NCBI GenBank assembly: GCA_019114985.1
Contig: DXEM01000006.1
Location: forward strand, 1 to 64,000
Reading direction: 5' to 3'
Origin: Candidatus Anaerostipes excrementavium
GTDB taxonomy: Bacteria; Bacillota; Clostridia; Lachnospirales; Lachnospiraceae
DNA: 64,000 nt
In this document: positions 16,132-25,155 of the stretch, piece by piece
How the letters are laid out: each line of letters begins with the position of its first letter
Numbering within the stretch: position 1 is the stretch's first letter
The notes under the pieces: model-generated
The model's database searches: none
The model's input: only the letters and a program-made list of their open reading frames with translations
What the model was told of the DNA's origin: nothing
Made by a program: the position numbers and the translations under genes

Positions 16132-18390
16132 ATGCAAAAAAATATGAGGCACAAAGATATATTACGATTATCTTTTAAACTATTTATCGTCGCTGCGGTT
16201 CTTTTGGCTGCCGCTCTTTTTGTCTATTTTTACAGATTTGAGGCTGTGATAGAAAATCAAGCGGTAAAAGAATTGGAAAATACGACAAAACAGAACCGAA
16301 AAGCAGCTTTGTATATCTTTCAGAGTAATCAGCCTTTGCTGCAAAGGATCAGTGATACGAAAAATGAAGAAAGGTATATGGAAGACAAAGAAGACTTTTT
16401 ATCTGTTTTAGAGTCCTGGAAAGATTTATATGAATTTAAAGATATCGGAATCATAGATCTTTCCGGAAAGGCTTTGAGCGTTACAGGACAGGAGTTTGAT
16501 TTTTCAAAGGAAGAGTTTTTTCGGCGCAGTGTCCAAGGACAGATCGTGTTGTCATCGACTTCAGAAGACAAAATCGACAAAGAACATATTATGATATACT
16601 GTGCTCCTGTTTTCAGCAGAGGGAAAGTGCTGCGCTGTGTTTATGGTGTTATAGATGCGGAGCATCTGATGGAGGCGTTTGCCTCACCTTTTGCGGATAG
16701 CGGTTATTCCTATATCATAGACCAAGACGGCAATATCATGTCATCTAAGAATGGTCAATATGGAAATTTTATGCAGAATATTTCGGGCATATCAAAGAAA
16801 AATTCGGAATCGGTGAGACTTTTACGGGAAAAATTAAAAGCAAATGAAAAGGGAAGTTTTTCTTATACGGATGGGGAAAAACAATATGCCTATTACAGAC
16901 CGCTTGGTATCAATAACTGGTATGTTGTTTCCACAGTGTCCGAAAGCGAGGTAAAGGATACATACAAAGCCATAATAAATATTCTAAGCAGTCTCTATAT
17001 TTTTCTAATTGTTGTTTTTTGCGGAGGAATTATCTATATCCTTATATACCAGGAAAGGCAAAGAAAAAAACTGGAATATTATGCTTATGTGGATCGGGTG
17101 ACCGGGAAAGATAATGATACAAAATTTATATTAGATGCTGATGAAGAGCTGAAAACTTCGAGAAAAGGGATCCGGGCTATTTTAGCCGTGGATATCAATC
17201 GATTTAAAATGATCAATGAAGTATATGGCGTATCAAAAGGAAATAAGGTAATTATCAGTCTGGACAAGGCGCTTCGAAGCCAATGCAGAGAAGGCGAATA
17301 TTTAGGCAGGCGGTATGCGGATAATTTTCTGCTGTTATGGAATGCTCGGGACATGGAAGAATTGGAGGGAAGAGTGAAGGCTCTGTGTGATGAAATCATT
17401 TGTCTTTCCGATAATCCGGATAATGTACATTTCCAGTGTGCGGTCGGAGTCCATGTGTTGGGAAAATATGAGAAATCAGACGTCGATCAGGATTTTGTGG
17501 AGCTCCTTAGCAGTTATGCAATTTTGGCGAGCCAGGAGGCGAAAGGCGGCTACACGACAAACTACAGTTTCAGCAGTTTGCGCATAAAAAATGTGCAGCG
17601 TCAGAATAAGATCTTTGAAGGAGAAATGAAAGCAGCTCTGAAAAAGGGAGAATTTGTTCCGTGGTTCCAGCCGAAGGTGGATATTCATACCGGAAAAATC
17701 AGCGGTGCGGAAGCTGTGGTGCGTTGGCAGAAGGAAAACGGAGATCTTTTGCTTCCGGGAAGTTTTCTCCCCTTTTTCGAAGGGAATGGCTTTATAGAAA
17801 AAGTGGATCAGGAGATGATGAGAAAAGTCGGCGAATATCTTAAGGCGTGGAAGAAGAAAGGACTGAAAGTTTTTCCTGTATCCATCAATCTGTCTCAGGC
17901 ATATCTAAGGTCGGAAGAAAGCGAAAAAAGATGGTATGAGTATATGAAACAAGAGGATATCGACAGCGAATATATTCAGTTTGAAATCACAGAGACATTT
18001 TCTGCCGGAGAACAGAAAATTTTAAAACAAGTGATCAGCCATCTACACGACCGGGGATATAAGGTCCTTTTGGATGATTTCGGCATTGGCTATTCTTCGC
18101 TTCAAATTCTTCAGAAGTTAGAATTTGATATTCTCAAACTAGATATGAACTTTGTGAAAGGAATCGGAGAAAACCGTACAGAACAGATTTTAAAATCTAC
18201 AATAGAGCTTGCGGCGAATCTCAATATGGAAGTAATCGCCGAAGGGGTCGAAACCGAAAATCAGGTTGAGTTTTTAAGAAAGCAAGGGGTGACGCAGGTA
18301 CAAGGGTTTTATTACTATAAGCCTATGCCTGCAGATGAGTTTGAAAAACTTTTGGATTATGAAGGGAAAAAGATCGAAAAAACCGTGTAG
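16132..18390 (+). CDS. Membrane c-di-GMP phosphodiesterase with degenerate GGDEF and EAL domains
   Basis: A 752-aa protein: N-terminal membrane segment (about 14-36), extracellular Cache-like sensor (about 37-280), second membrane segment (about 282-305), GGDEF domain (about 320-480) and EAL domain (about 495-745). The GGDEF signature is replaced by RYADN at residues 394-398, so cyclase activity is unlikely. The EAL domain looks active: Glu527 (EAVVRW), Asn in SINLS, Glu in EITET, Asp648-Asp649 (DDFGIGYSS), Lys in LKLDMNF and Glu704/Glu707 (EGVET). It probably degrades c-di-GMP in response to an external ligand and thereby affects motility or adhesion. AGGAG precedes the ATG. Confidence 0.9.
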   Translation: MQKNMRHKDILRLSFKLFIVAAVLLAAALFVYFYRFEAVIENQAVKELENTTKQNRKAALYIFQSNQPLLQRISDTKNEERYMEDKEDFLSVLESWKDLYEFKDIGIIDLSGKALSVTGQEFDFSKEEFFRRSVQGQIVLSSTSEDKIDKEHIMIYCAPVFSRGKVLRCVYGVIDAEHLMEAFASPFADSGYSYIIDQDGNIMSSKNGQYGNFMQNISGISKKNSESVRLLREKLKANEKGSFSYTDGEKQYAYYRPLGINNWYVVSTVSESEVKDTYKAIINILSSLYIFLIVVFCGGIIYILIYQERQRKKLEYYAYVDRVTGKDNDTKFILDADEELKTSRKGIRAILAVDINRFKMINEVYGVSKGNKVIISLDKALRSQCREGEYLGRRYADNFLLLWNARDMEELEGRVKALCDEIICLSDNPDNVHFQCAVGVHVLGKYEKSDVDQDFVELLSSYAILASQEAKGGYTTNYSFSSLRIKNVQRQNKIFEGEMKAALKKGEFVPWFQPKVDIHTGKISGAEAVVRWQKENGDLLLPGSFLPFFEGNGFIEKVDQEMMRKVGEYLKAWKKKGLKVFPVSINLSQAYLRSEESEKRWYEYMKQEDIDSEYIQFEITETFSAGEQKILKQVISHLHDRGYKVLLDDFGIGYSSLQILQKLEFDILKLDMNFVKGIGENRTEQILKSTIELAANLNMEVIAEGVETENQVEFLRKQGVTQVQGFYYYKPMPADEFEKLLDYEGKKIEKTV

Positions 18391-18414
18391 AAAAGGGAAG
18401 AAAGGCTTATAAAA

Positions 18415-18485
18415 AAGAATCCTGGAAGGCTCCAATGTCATGATGAGGTGATATGAGAATGGAGTCAAAACAGGATTCTTTCTTG
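18415..18485. terminator. Long hairpin between convergent genes
   Basis: AAGAATCCTG (18415-18424) pairs perfectly with CAGGATTCTT (18471-18480), with a short inner CTCCA/TGGAG helix and a T-rich flank. It probably terminates both neighbours. Confidence 0.65.
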
Positions 18486-18496
18486 TTTTACATATT

Positions 18497-19357
18497 TTAT
18501 ATAAGTTTTTCAAACACAAAGGCTGCGCCGTCTTCTTCGTTGGTCTTCGTCTGGAATTCACAGATCTCTTTGATCTTCCAGGAGGAATTGCCCATTGCAA
18601 TGCTGCGGACATAAGGAAGAGCGAGCATGGAATAGTCATTCAAACCATCTCCAATGACCAGCGTATCTCTTAAAGAAAGCTTCTCACGCTTCACATATTC
18701 CATAAGCGCCACACCTTTTTGTGCTTCGATGGCGGTAACTTCGATGCCGTATGGAGTATCTTCTGATACTGCCAGTTCCGGAATCATCTGCTGGATCTCG
18801 TTCCTTAGCTGTTCCAGCTTCCAGGTATCATTGGAACGGGAAGTAATCTTGACGATTTCGGGATTCTCATCTAACAGAAGATGGATATTATCATAAAATT
18901 TTGTCCCGGCAAGAATCTGATCAAAAACTTCCTCTGTCATAGAAAAGTTCTTGTCTTCTTCTAACATAGAAGGGAAGACTTCGCCGGTCAAATATGCCTC
19001 ATAGGCTTCCTGTACACCCAAGATACAGCGTCCCTTGGTGCTGTAAATCTCATAAAAAGCGCAATATTTTCCGAACAGGCGCAGCATAGGTTCAATCTTG
19101 TCCCGTGAGATATAAGAGGCATGACAGGTCTGTCCTTCCTGATCTACAATGTAAGCTCCGCCGGAACAGATCATATCGCATTGAATTCCCATGGGATCCA
19201 GAATCGTCTTGGCGTCAAAATATTCACGTTCGGTATTTAAGAGGAAACGAATCCCTCTTTGCTGAATTTGTCTAATTGCATCGGCTGTCCGTGGTGTCAT
19301 CTGCTTTTTCTCGTTCAGCAGGGTTCCGTCCAGGTCAGAGACGATCAATTGAATCAT
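18497..19357 (-). CDS. Cof-type HAD-IIB phosphatase
   Basis: A 286-aa HAD phosphatase, third copy within 5.3 kb. Motif I is SDLDGTLLN (Asp8, Asp10) and motif IV is VIGDGLNDYSML. AAAGGAGGAG lies upstream of the ATG on the - strand. It shares the same overall plan as the genes at 14066 and 15041, with the conserved GIRFLLNTEREYFDAK region after the nucleophile, suggesting local duplication followed by divergence. Substrate unknown. Confidence 0.9.
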   Translation of the reverse strand: MIQLIVSDLDGTLLNEKKQMTPRTADAIRQIQQRGIRFLLNTEREYFDAKTILDPMGIQCDMICSGGAYIVDQEGQTCHASYISRDKIEPMLRLFGKYCAFYEIYSTKGRCILGVQEAYEAYLTGEVFPSMLEEDKNFSMTEEVFDQILAGTKFYDNIHLLLDENPEIVKITSRSNDTWKLEQLRNEIQQMIPELAVSEDTPYGIEVTAIEAQKGVALMEYVKREKLSLRDTLVIGDGLNDYSMLALPYVRSIAMGNSSWKIKEICEFQTKTNEEDGAAFVFEKLI

Positions 19358-19429
19358 TTCTTCTCTCCTCCTTTAATTTTCTATCTCCATGGTATCATAA
19401 AAGATACAAAAAATATAGTAGAAACTCTC

Positions 19430-19458
19430 TTGAGGGGCAGGCATCATTTGTGTATAAT
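19430..19458 (+). promoter_or_regulatory. Promoter of exonuclease gene
   Basis: TTGAGG (19430-19435), 17-bp spacer, TATAAT (19453-19458). Confidence 0.75.
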
Positions 19459-19529
19459 GGATAAATAGCATAGAAGGTTGAGAAATACGGCTTTGCAGTC
19501 GGTATGCCTATCGTGTGAGGTGGAAACAA

Positions 19530-20237
19530 ATGAGGAAATACGTGGCGTTTGACCTGGAAACGACCGGTCTGTCACCTGAGAGTGATCAGATTATTGAGAT
19601 CGGGGCGGTAAAAATCCAGGATGGGAAGATCACAGGAAAATATAACTGCATCTTGTATCCTGAAATTCCGGTAAGTGATTTTATTGTTGAGCTAACCGGA
19701 ATCTCAAGAGAAATGTTGGCGAAAGGGATACCGCTTCAGCAAGGTGTCGAAGGCTTTTTAAGGTTTAGTGAAGGGTTTCCGGTTTTGGGCCATAATTTAA
19801 ATTTTGATTACAGCTTTATGAAAACAGCTGCGAAGGCAATGCAGAGACCTTTTGAAAAAGAAGGGGTAGATACGCTGGCAGCGGCCAGGAAATTGCTCCG
19901 CGGACTGAAAAATAAGAAGCTGGAGACATTATGTGCCCATTATGATTATGTAAATCAGGCAGCTCATCGGGCCTATGATGATGCTCTGGCGACGGCGGTC
20001 GTCTTCGAACAAATGAAGAAAGAATTTCCGGGAGAAGAAGAGGCCTTTCAGCCGAAACCGCTTCAATATCGTGTAAGAAAAGAGCGGCCGATTACAGAAA
20101 AGCAAAAACGATACTTGAAGGACTTGAAGAAATATCATACAATAAAAGATGCTATAAATATCGATCAGATGACCCAGAGAGAAGCGTCGAAAGAGATCGA
20201 TCGTATTATTTTGAGGTATGGAGTGATGAAACGATGA
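19530..20237 (+). CDS. DEDDh 3'-5' exonuclease (DnaQ/epsilon-like)
   Basis: A 235-aa exonuclease. Exo I FDLETTG gives metal ligands Asp8 and Glu10; Exo II is GHNLNFDYSF; Exo III is HRAYDDALATA, with the DEDDh histidine. It resembles the proofreading domain of DNA polymerase III epsilon but is stand-alone with a basic C-terminal tail of about 50 residues (RPITEKQKRYLKDLKKYHT). Likely role is trimming of DNA or RNA 3' ends. ATG at 19530 has GAGGTGG 7 bp upstream. The stop overlaps the start of a tiny membrane-protein gene. Confidence 0.85.
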   Translation: MRKYVAFDLETTGLSPESDQIIEIGAVKIQDGKITGKYNCILYPEIPVSDFIVELTGISREMLAKGIPLQQGVEGFLRFSEGFPVLGHNLNFDYSFMKTAAKAMQRPFEKEGVDTLAAARKLLRGLKNKKLETLCAHYDYVNQAAHRAYDDALATAVVFEQMKKEFPGEEEAFQPKPLQYRVRKERPITEKQKRYLKDLKKYHTIKDAINIDQMTQREASKEIDRIILRYGVMKR

Positions 20238-20323
20238 AGAAGCGACGGATCGCAGCGATGATCATGGCGATATTTCTTGTGATTGTTATGATTATTACAA
20301 TGGTAGCAGGATATGTAATGTAA
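20234..20323 (+). CDS. 29-aa single-span membrane protein
   Basis: A micro-ORF begins in the ATGA overlap with the exonuclease stop. It encodes a basic start (MKKRR) followed by one hydrophobic helix rich in Ile, Met and Val, then ends. The coupling, the positive-inside start and the uninterrupted membrane segment suggest it is a real small protein rather than chance. No function is known to me. The VanW gene begins 32 bp later. Confidence 0.5.
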   Translation: MKKRRIAAMIMAIFLVIVMIITMVAGYVM

Positions 20324-20355
20324 GTAAATGAAATAAGGAGTGAAGGTAGAAGAAG

Positions 20356-21942
20356 ATGAAGAAAAAAGTTGGTATTGCAGCAGGCATTTTGGCAGTTCTG
20401 ATCCTTGTATCAGTTGGTGTATTTGTATACCTGAATATGTCGATCAATAAAGTCTTGGCAAAAGGACGTATTATGGACGGAGTAGAGTGTGACGGCATTG
20501 ACCTGAGCGGCATGACAAAAGATGAGGCAGAGAAGGTTATTGAACAATATATCAAGAAATTGAATCAGGACAAGATGACGTTTTATGTGGATGATGAGAA
20601 GGCAGAAGCATCCATTGATGAGTTCGGAGCAGGACCGAATGCGAAGAAAACTGCAGAAGAAGCATATAATATAGGAAGAACAGGAAGTATTTTTACCCGT
20701 TATTCCGAGGTGAAGAAAACCTATCATCAGGTGTTCTTATATCGATCATTTGACAAAGCTTTATTTAAGAAAAAGATCAAAAAACTTACAAAAGATTTTG
20801 TCTCAGAACCGAAAAATGCGACGGTAAAACGTGAGGATGGCAAGTTTGTCGTAACGAAAGAAAAGACAGGCTATGTTCTTGATGTTGATGAGACGTTCTC
20901 AAACTTCAAACAGGCTCTGGATCGTGAGGAGACCGAGTGTGAATTAGCGGTTGTGAAGAAGAAACCGAAATTTACAACGAAGGACGTAGAGAAAATCAAG
21001 GATGTCATGGGAACATATACAACGGAGTACGGTACTTCTGCTGCAGGACGAAAAGCGAACGTGGCAGCAGGAACGAAAAAGATTAACGGAACCGTGATCT
21101 ATCCGGGAGAGACATTTTCTGTTTATAAAAAAGTATCTCCATTTACGAAGAAAAATGGATATGAACTTGCAGGTTCCTATGAGAACGGACAGACCGTGCA
21201 GACCTATGGAGGAGGAATTTGTCAGGTATCTACAACTCTGTATAATGCAGTAATTCGAGCAGAGCTTACGATCAAAGAACGGCATCCTCATTCTATGACT
21301 GTGGCATATGTGCCTCGATCTGCCGATGCGGCAATTGCAGGAACGTCCAAAGATTTGAAGATCAAGAACGACTTTGATTTCCCGATTTACATAGAAGGAA
21401 AAGCAAATGGTTCTTCTGTGACCTTTACCGTCTATGGAGTAGACGAAGATCCGAACCGAACGGTAGAATTTGTTTCTGAGACGACTTCTGTAAAAGCAAG
21501 CAGTGAAAAGACTGTCAAAGATCCTACCTTAAAGGAAGGAGAGAGGGTTCTGGAACAGGCAGGACATACAGGGTATACAGCGAAACTTTGGAAGATCGTT
21601 AAAGTCAATGGAAAGCAGACAAAGAAAGAAGTCTTTAATACATCAACTTATATGGCAACGCCGTCAACTTATCGTGTAGGTACGAAACAGGAAGATGAGG
21701 ATGACGACGATGACGGAACGACATCCGGAACCAGAAGAAGTACCTCAGGAGGCAGGAGATGGACGACCCGAAGAAAGAAAACTACCACAGAGGGAAATAG
21801 AACGACAGCAGGGGATGAAGGAAACACAACAGAAAACAAGACAACACAGGCGACGGAGAGCGATCCGCCGGAAGAAGTACCGGATGATAGTAATGACAAT
21901 GGCGGTAATACTGACAGCGGAGATGGAGAGGCTGAAGAGTAA
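20356..21942 (+). CDS. VanW family cell-envelope protein
   Basis: A 528-aa exported protein: signal anchor at about residues 5-27, a peptidoglycan-binding-like domain (about 80-215), the VanW domain (about 220-345) with YGGGICQVSTTLYNA containing Cys289, and a following beta-rich segment. The tail from about residue 440 is highly polar: an Asp/Glu run, then Thr/Arg-rich low-complexity sequence ending with many Asp and Glu. VanW proteins accompany some vancomycin-resistance clusters but are common in Clostridia with an unproven cell-wall role. No van genes are adjacent here, although ddl lies 8 kb downstream. Confidence 0.9.
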   Translation: MKKKVGIAAGILAVLILVSVGVFVYLNMSINKVLAKGRIMDGVECDGIDLSGMTKDEAEKVIEQYIKKLNQDKMTFYVDDEKAEASIDEFGAGPNAKKTAEEAYNIGRTGSIFTRYSEVKKTYHQVFLYRSFDKALFKKKIKKLTKDFVSEPKNATVKREDGKFVVTKEKTGYVLDVDETFSNFKQALDREETECELAVVKKKPKFTTKDVEKIKDVMGTYTTEYGTSAAGRKANVAAGTKKINGTVIYPGETFSVYKKVSPFTKKNGYELAGSYENGQTVQTYGGGICQVSTTLYNAVIRAELTIKERHPHSMTVAYVPRSADAAIAGTSKDLKIKNDFDFPIYIEGKANGSSVTFTVYGVDEDPNRTVEFVSETTSVKASSEKTVKDPTLKEGERVLEQAGHTGYTAKLWKIVKVNGKQTKKEVFNTSTYMATPSTYRVGTKQEDEDDDDDGTTSGTRRSTSGGRRWTTRRKKTTTEGNRTTAGDEGNTTENKTTQATESDPPEEVPDDSNDNGGNTDSGDGEAEE

Positions 21943-21965
21943 GACATCGAAAGGCAGGAAGAGAT

Positions 21966-22970
21966 ATGAAGATCGGAAGATTATCAGAATCTGCGCTTAG
22001 AACAATGGCGGCGAAGAAATTCGATATTCGATGCAGAGAAGTCCCGAAAGGATCCGGAATTGGCAAGGATTGTGCGCTTCTTCAATTAGAGAAGGATGCA
22101 TCTATTGTTATAACAGAAGATTTGCTGCAGAGAATTCCGATGGCATATATGGGGCAGTCAGGGGTTTTGGCATCAGTGAATCATCTGGCGGCCGCAGGAG
22201 CCAAACCAATCGGAGTGATGGTGACGGCCCTGTTTCCGGAGGATACAAAGAAGCAGCAGATTGAGCAGGTGATCCGGGAGATCTGCGGAACATGTCAAAA
22301 ACTGTCGATGGCAATATTAGAAGGACATACAGAAGTGACAGAAGCGGTAAATCAACCGCTTCTGTCTGTTTATGGAGTCGGAAAAAGTGCCGGAGACAGG
22401 AACTTGTACAAAAAGGCATTGCCGGGACAGGATATTGTAGTAACCAAACAAATTGGACTGGAGGGAACCGGAATTTTAGCATGGGATCGAGAAAAAGAGC
22501 TTTCTGATCGTTTCCCATCGCTTTTTTTGGCCCGGGCAAAAGATTGTTTGGAAGATCTTTTGGCAGCAGAAGAAGCAAGGATGGCACAAGAATCTGCTTC
22601 TTATATGGCTGCCTTAGGAGAGAAAGGGATTTACGGTGCGCTGTGGGAGCTGAGCCGTGAATCCGGAGTCGGTCTGGAGATTGAGATTGAAAAGATTCCG
22701 ATCAGGCAGCAAACGATTGAAATTTGCGAGTTTTATGATTTGAATCCTTATCAGATGATGTCCGGGGGATCCCTTATCATTGCCGCAGAGGATGGCCAGG
22801 GATTGGCGCGCAAGTTACATGAACATGGAATTCAAGCGGCAGTCATCGGACGAACGACTGCATCGAAAGATAAATTGATTTATCGGCAGGGAAAGCCGGC
22901 AAATCTTGAGATTACAAAGCAGGATGAATGCCATCGTCTGTATGCAGAATGGAAGAAAAAGAAAGAATAG
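21966..22970 (+). CDS. AIR synthase-related protein (PurM/HypE-like fold)
   Basis: A 334-aa protein with the PurM-like two-domain plan: N-terminal ATP-binding half (about 30-145, with IVITEDLLQRIP and NHLAAAGAKPIGVMV) and C-terminal half (about 155-320, with GLEGTGIL and MMSGGSLIIA). Related enzymes form purine intermediates, activate hydrogenase cyanide ligands (HypE) or phosphorylate thiamine. No hydrogenase or purine gene is nearby, so the function is open. It begins 23 bp after the vanW gene and precedes an AsnC regulator by 16 bp. Confidence 0.8.
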   Translation: MKIGRLSESALRTMAAKKFDIRCREVPKGSGIGKDCALLQLEKDASIVITEDLLQRIPMAYMGQSGVLASVNHLAAAGAKPIGVMVTALFPEDTKKQQIEQVIREICGTCQKLSMAILEGHTEVTEAVNQPLLSVYGVGKSAGDRNLYKKALPGQDIVVTKQIGLEGTGILAWDREKELSDRFPSLFLARAKDCLEDLLAAEEARMAQESASYMAALGEKGIYGALWELSRESGVGLEIEIEKIPIRQQTIEICEFYDLNPYQMMSGGSLIIAAEDGQGLARKLHEHGIQAAVIGRTTASKDKLIYRQGKPANLEITKQDECHRLYAEWKKKKE

Positions 22971-22986
22971 AAATGGAGGATGAGGC

Positions 22987-23481
22987 ATGAATACGGAACT
23001 GAGAGAGCTGATTTTAAAACTGATTGAGAAGAACAGCCGATTAGAGATCCGGGATCTGGCAGTTATGCTGGACGTACCGGAAACAGAGATCGCAAATGAG
23101 ATTGCAGATATGGAAAAAGAACATATTATCTGTGGTTATCACACGGTCATCAACTGGGACAATACCGGCAAAGATCAGCTGACTGCAATGATTGAAGTAA
23201 AAGTCACTCCGCAGAATGGTCAGGGATTTGATAAGATCGCGGAACGGATCTACAACTTCCCTGAGGTAAAAGCGGTTTATCTGATGTCCGGCGGATATGA
23301 TTTTATGGTAATGCTGGAAGGAAAGACAATGAAGGAGATTTCACTGTTCACCTCATCCAAATTAGCGCCTTTAGAATCTGTTGTCAGTACAGTGACGCAT
23401 TTTGTGCTGAAAAAATATAAAGATCATGGGACGATACTGGAAGGAGAGAAAGTTGATCAAAGACAGGCGGTGACGCCGTAA
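22987..23481 (+). CDS. Lrp/AsnC family regulator
   Basis: A 164-aa regulator with an N-terminal winged HTH (about 4-55, ELILKLIEKNSRLEIRDLAVML) and a RAM ligand-binding domain (about 65-145, LTAMIEVKVTPQNG and YLMSGGYDFMVML). The family senses amino acids. Its stop (TAA) overlaps by one base the ATG of an aminotransferase, so it probably reports on that enzyme's substrate. Confidence 0.9.
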   Translation: MNTELRELILKLIEKNSRLEIRDLAVMLDVPETEIANEIADMEKEHIICGYHTVINWDNTGKDQLTAMIEVKVTPQNGQGFDKIAERIYNFPEVKAVYLMSGGYDFMVMLEGKTMKEISLFTSSKLAPLESVVSTVTHFVLKKYKDHGTILEGEKVDQRQAVTP

Positions 23482-24644
23482 TGAGAAATTATTTGTCAGA
23501 AAAAGTTGTTGCCTTGGAGCCTTCCGGAATCCGTAAATTCTTTGACGTCGTAAGCGAGATGCCGGACGCCATTTCTCTTGGCGTCGGAGAACCGGATTTT
23601 GATACGCCGTGGAGTGTTCGGGAAGCCGGAATCACTTCCCTGGAAGGCGGAAAGACATTTTATACATCCAATGCCGGGCTGAAAGAGCTTCGCCATGAGA
23701 TCAGCAAATATATGGAACGAAAATATCAAATGGTGTATCATCCGGATCATGAGATCCTGGTCAGCGTAGGCGGAAGCGAAGGAATCGATGTGGCAATGCG
23801 CACGATTTTAAATCCTGGGGATGAAGTCATCGTAGCACAGCCATGTTTTGTGTCTTATCTTCCTTGTGTGATCATGGCAGGGGGCGTACCGGTTACCGTT
23901 AGTCTTAGAGAAGAAGATAAATTCAAATTAAAAAAAGAACAGCTGGAAGAAGCTGTGACGGACAAAACAAAGGCAATTTTTATTTCATATCCAAATAATC
24001 CTACAGGGGCGATCATGACCAAAGAAGATTTGGAACCGATTGCCCAGTTTGCGGAGGAACATGACCTGATGGTCATTTCCGATGAGATTTATGCTGAAAT
24101 GACATATGGCAGAAAGCATGTAAGTATAGGATCGCTTCCCGGAATGAAAGATCGGTGCATCATTATCAACGGGTTTTCCAAAGCCTTTGCGATGACCGGA
24201 TGGAGACTGGGATATGTGGCAGCGCCGAGAATGATCATGGAGCAGATGGTTAAGGTTCATCAGTACTGTATTATGGCGGCGCCAACGACTAGTCAGTATG
24301 CGGCAATTGAGGCGCTTAGGTCTTGTGATGAAGAAGTAGAAGAGATGTGTATCTCTTATGATCAGCGGCGGAGATATCTGGTTCACGCACTGAAAGAAAT
24401 GGGATTGGATTGTTTTGAACCGGAAGGAGCTTTCTATATTTTCCCTTCGATTAAGAAATTTGGAATGACTTCGGAAGAATTTGCGACCAGACTGCTTCAG
24501 GAAGAAAAAATCGCGATTGTGCCGGGTTCTGCATTTGGGGAATGCGGAGAAGGATATCTCAGAGTATCTTACGCTTACTCCATCGATGAGCTGAAAGAAG
24601 CCCTGAGTCGTTTGGAAAAATTTATCAAAAGATTGGAGAAATAA
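23481..24644 (+). CDS. Class I/II PLP aminotransferase
   Basis: A 387-aa fold-type I aminotransferase of the aspartate/aromatic group. The PLP lysine is Lys234 in NGFSKAFAMTGWRLGY; SYPNNPTGAIM and ISDEIYAEMTY carry the PLP-ring and phosphate contacts; LRVSYAYS holds the substrate-carboxylate Arg. It moves amino groups between an amino acid and a 2-oxo acid. It is translationally coupled to the upstream AsnC gene. The trmL gene starts on the next base after its stop codon. Confidence 0.92.
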   Translation: MRNYLSEKVVALEPSGIRKFFDVVSEMPDAISLGVGEPDFDTPWSVREAGITSLEGGKTFYTSNAGLKELRHEISKYMERKYQMVYHPDHEILVSVGGSEGIDVAMRTILNPGDEVIVAQPCFVSYLPCVIMAGGVPVTVSLREEDKFKLKKEQLEEAVTDKTKAIFISYPNNPTGAIMTKEDLEPIAQFAEEHDLMVISDEIYAEMTYGRKHVSIGSLPGMKDRCIIINGFSKAFAMTGWRLGYVAAPRMIMEQMVKVHQYCIMAAPTTSQYAAIEALRSCDEEVEEMCISYDQRRRYLVHALKEMGLDCFEPEGAFYIFPSIKKFGMTSEEFATRLLQEEKIAIVPGSAFGECGEGYLRVSYAYSIDELKEALSRLEKFIKRLEK

Positions 24645-25142
24645 ATGTTACATATTGTATTGCATGAACCGGAAATGCCGGCAAATACCGGAAATATCGG
24701 ACGGACTTGTGTGGCCTGCGGAGCAGTCCTTCATTTGATCGAGCCGTTAGGCTTTCGCCTGAATGAAAAAATGATCAAACGTGCCGGGCTGGATTACTGG
24801 GAGCATTTAGATGTGCGGACCTATTTGAATTTCGAAGATTTTCTGGAAAAGAATCATAATCCTAAAATTTATATGGCGACGACAAAAGCACGGCATATGT
24901 ATTCGGAGCCGGCTTATGAAAACGAGGAAGACGTCTATGTGATGTTTGGAAAAGAAAGCGCCGGGATTCCGGAAGAAATTCTTCTTGATTATGAGGAAAC
25001 TTGTATTCGGATACCGATGCTGCCAAAAATCCGTTCTCTGAATTTATCAAATTCCGTGGCAATCGCAGCCTATGAGGTATTAAGGCATCAGGGATTCCAA
25101 GATTTCCAGACAGAAGGACAGCTTCATAAGTATCACTGGTAA
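24645..25142 (+). CDS. trmL: tRNA (cytidine/uridine-34-2'-O)-methyltransferase
   Basis: A 165-aa SPOUT methyltransferase, normal length for TrmL. Motifs: EPEMPANTGNIGRTC near the N-terminus, FGKESAGIPEEIL, and the knot region IPMLPKIRSLNLSNSVAIAAYEVLR. It methylates the ribose of the wobble base of certain tRNA-Leu species using S-adenosylmethionine. It has no gap from the aminotransferase and is likely read by coupling. Confidence 0.93.
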   Translation: MLHIVLHEPEMPANTGNIGRTCVACGAVLHLIEPLGFRLNEKMIKRAGLDYWEHLDVRTYLNFEDFLEKNHNPKIYMATTKARHMYSEPAYENEEDVYVMFGKESAGIPEEILLDYEETCIRIPMLPKIRSLNLSNSVAIAAYEVLRHQGFQDFQTEGQLHKYHW

Positions 25143-25155
25143 AAGGGGAATCAAG

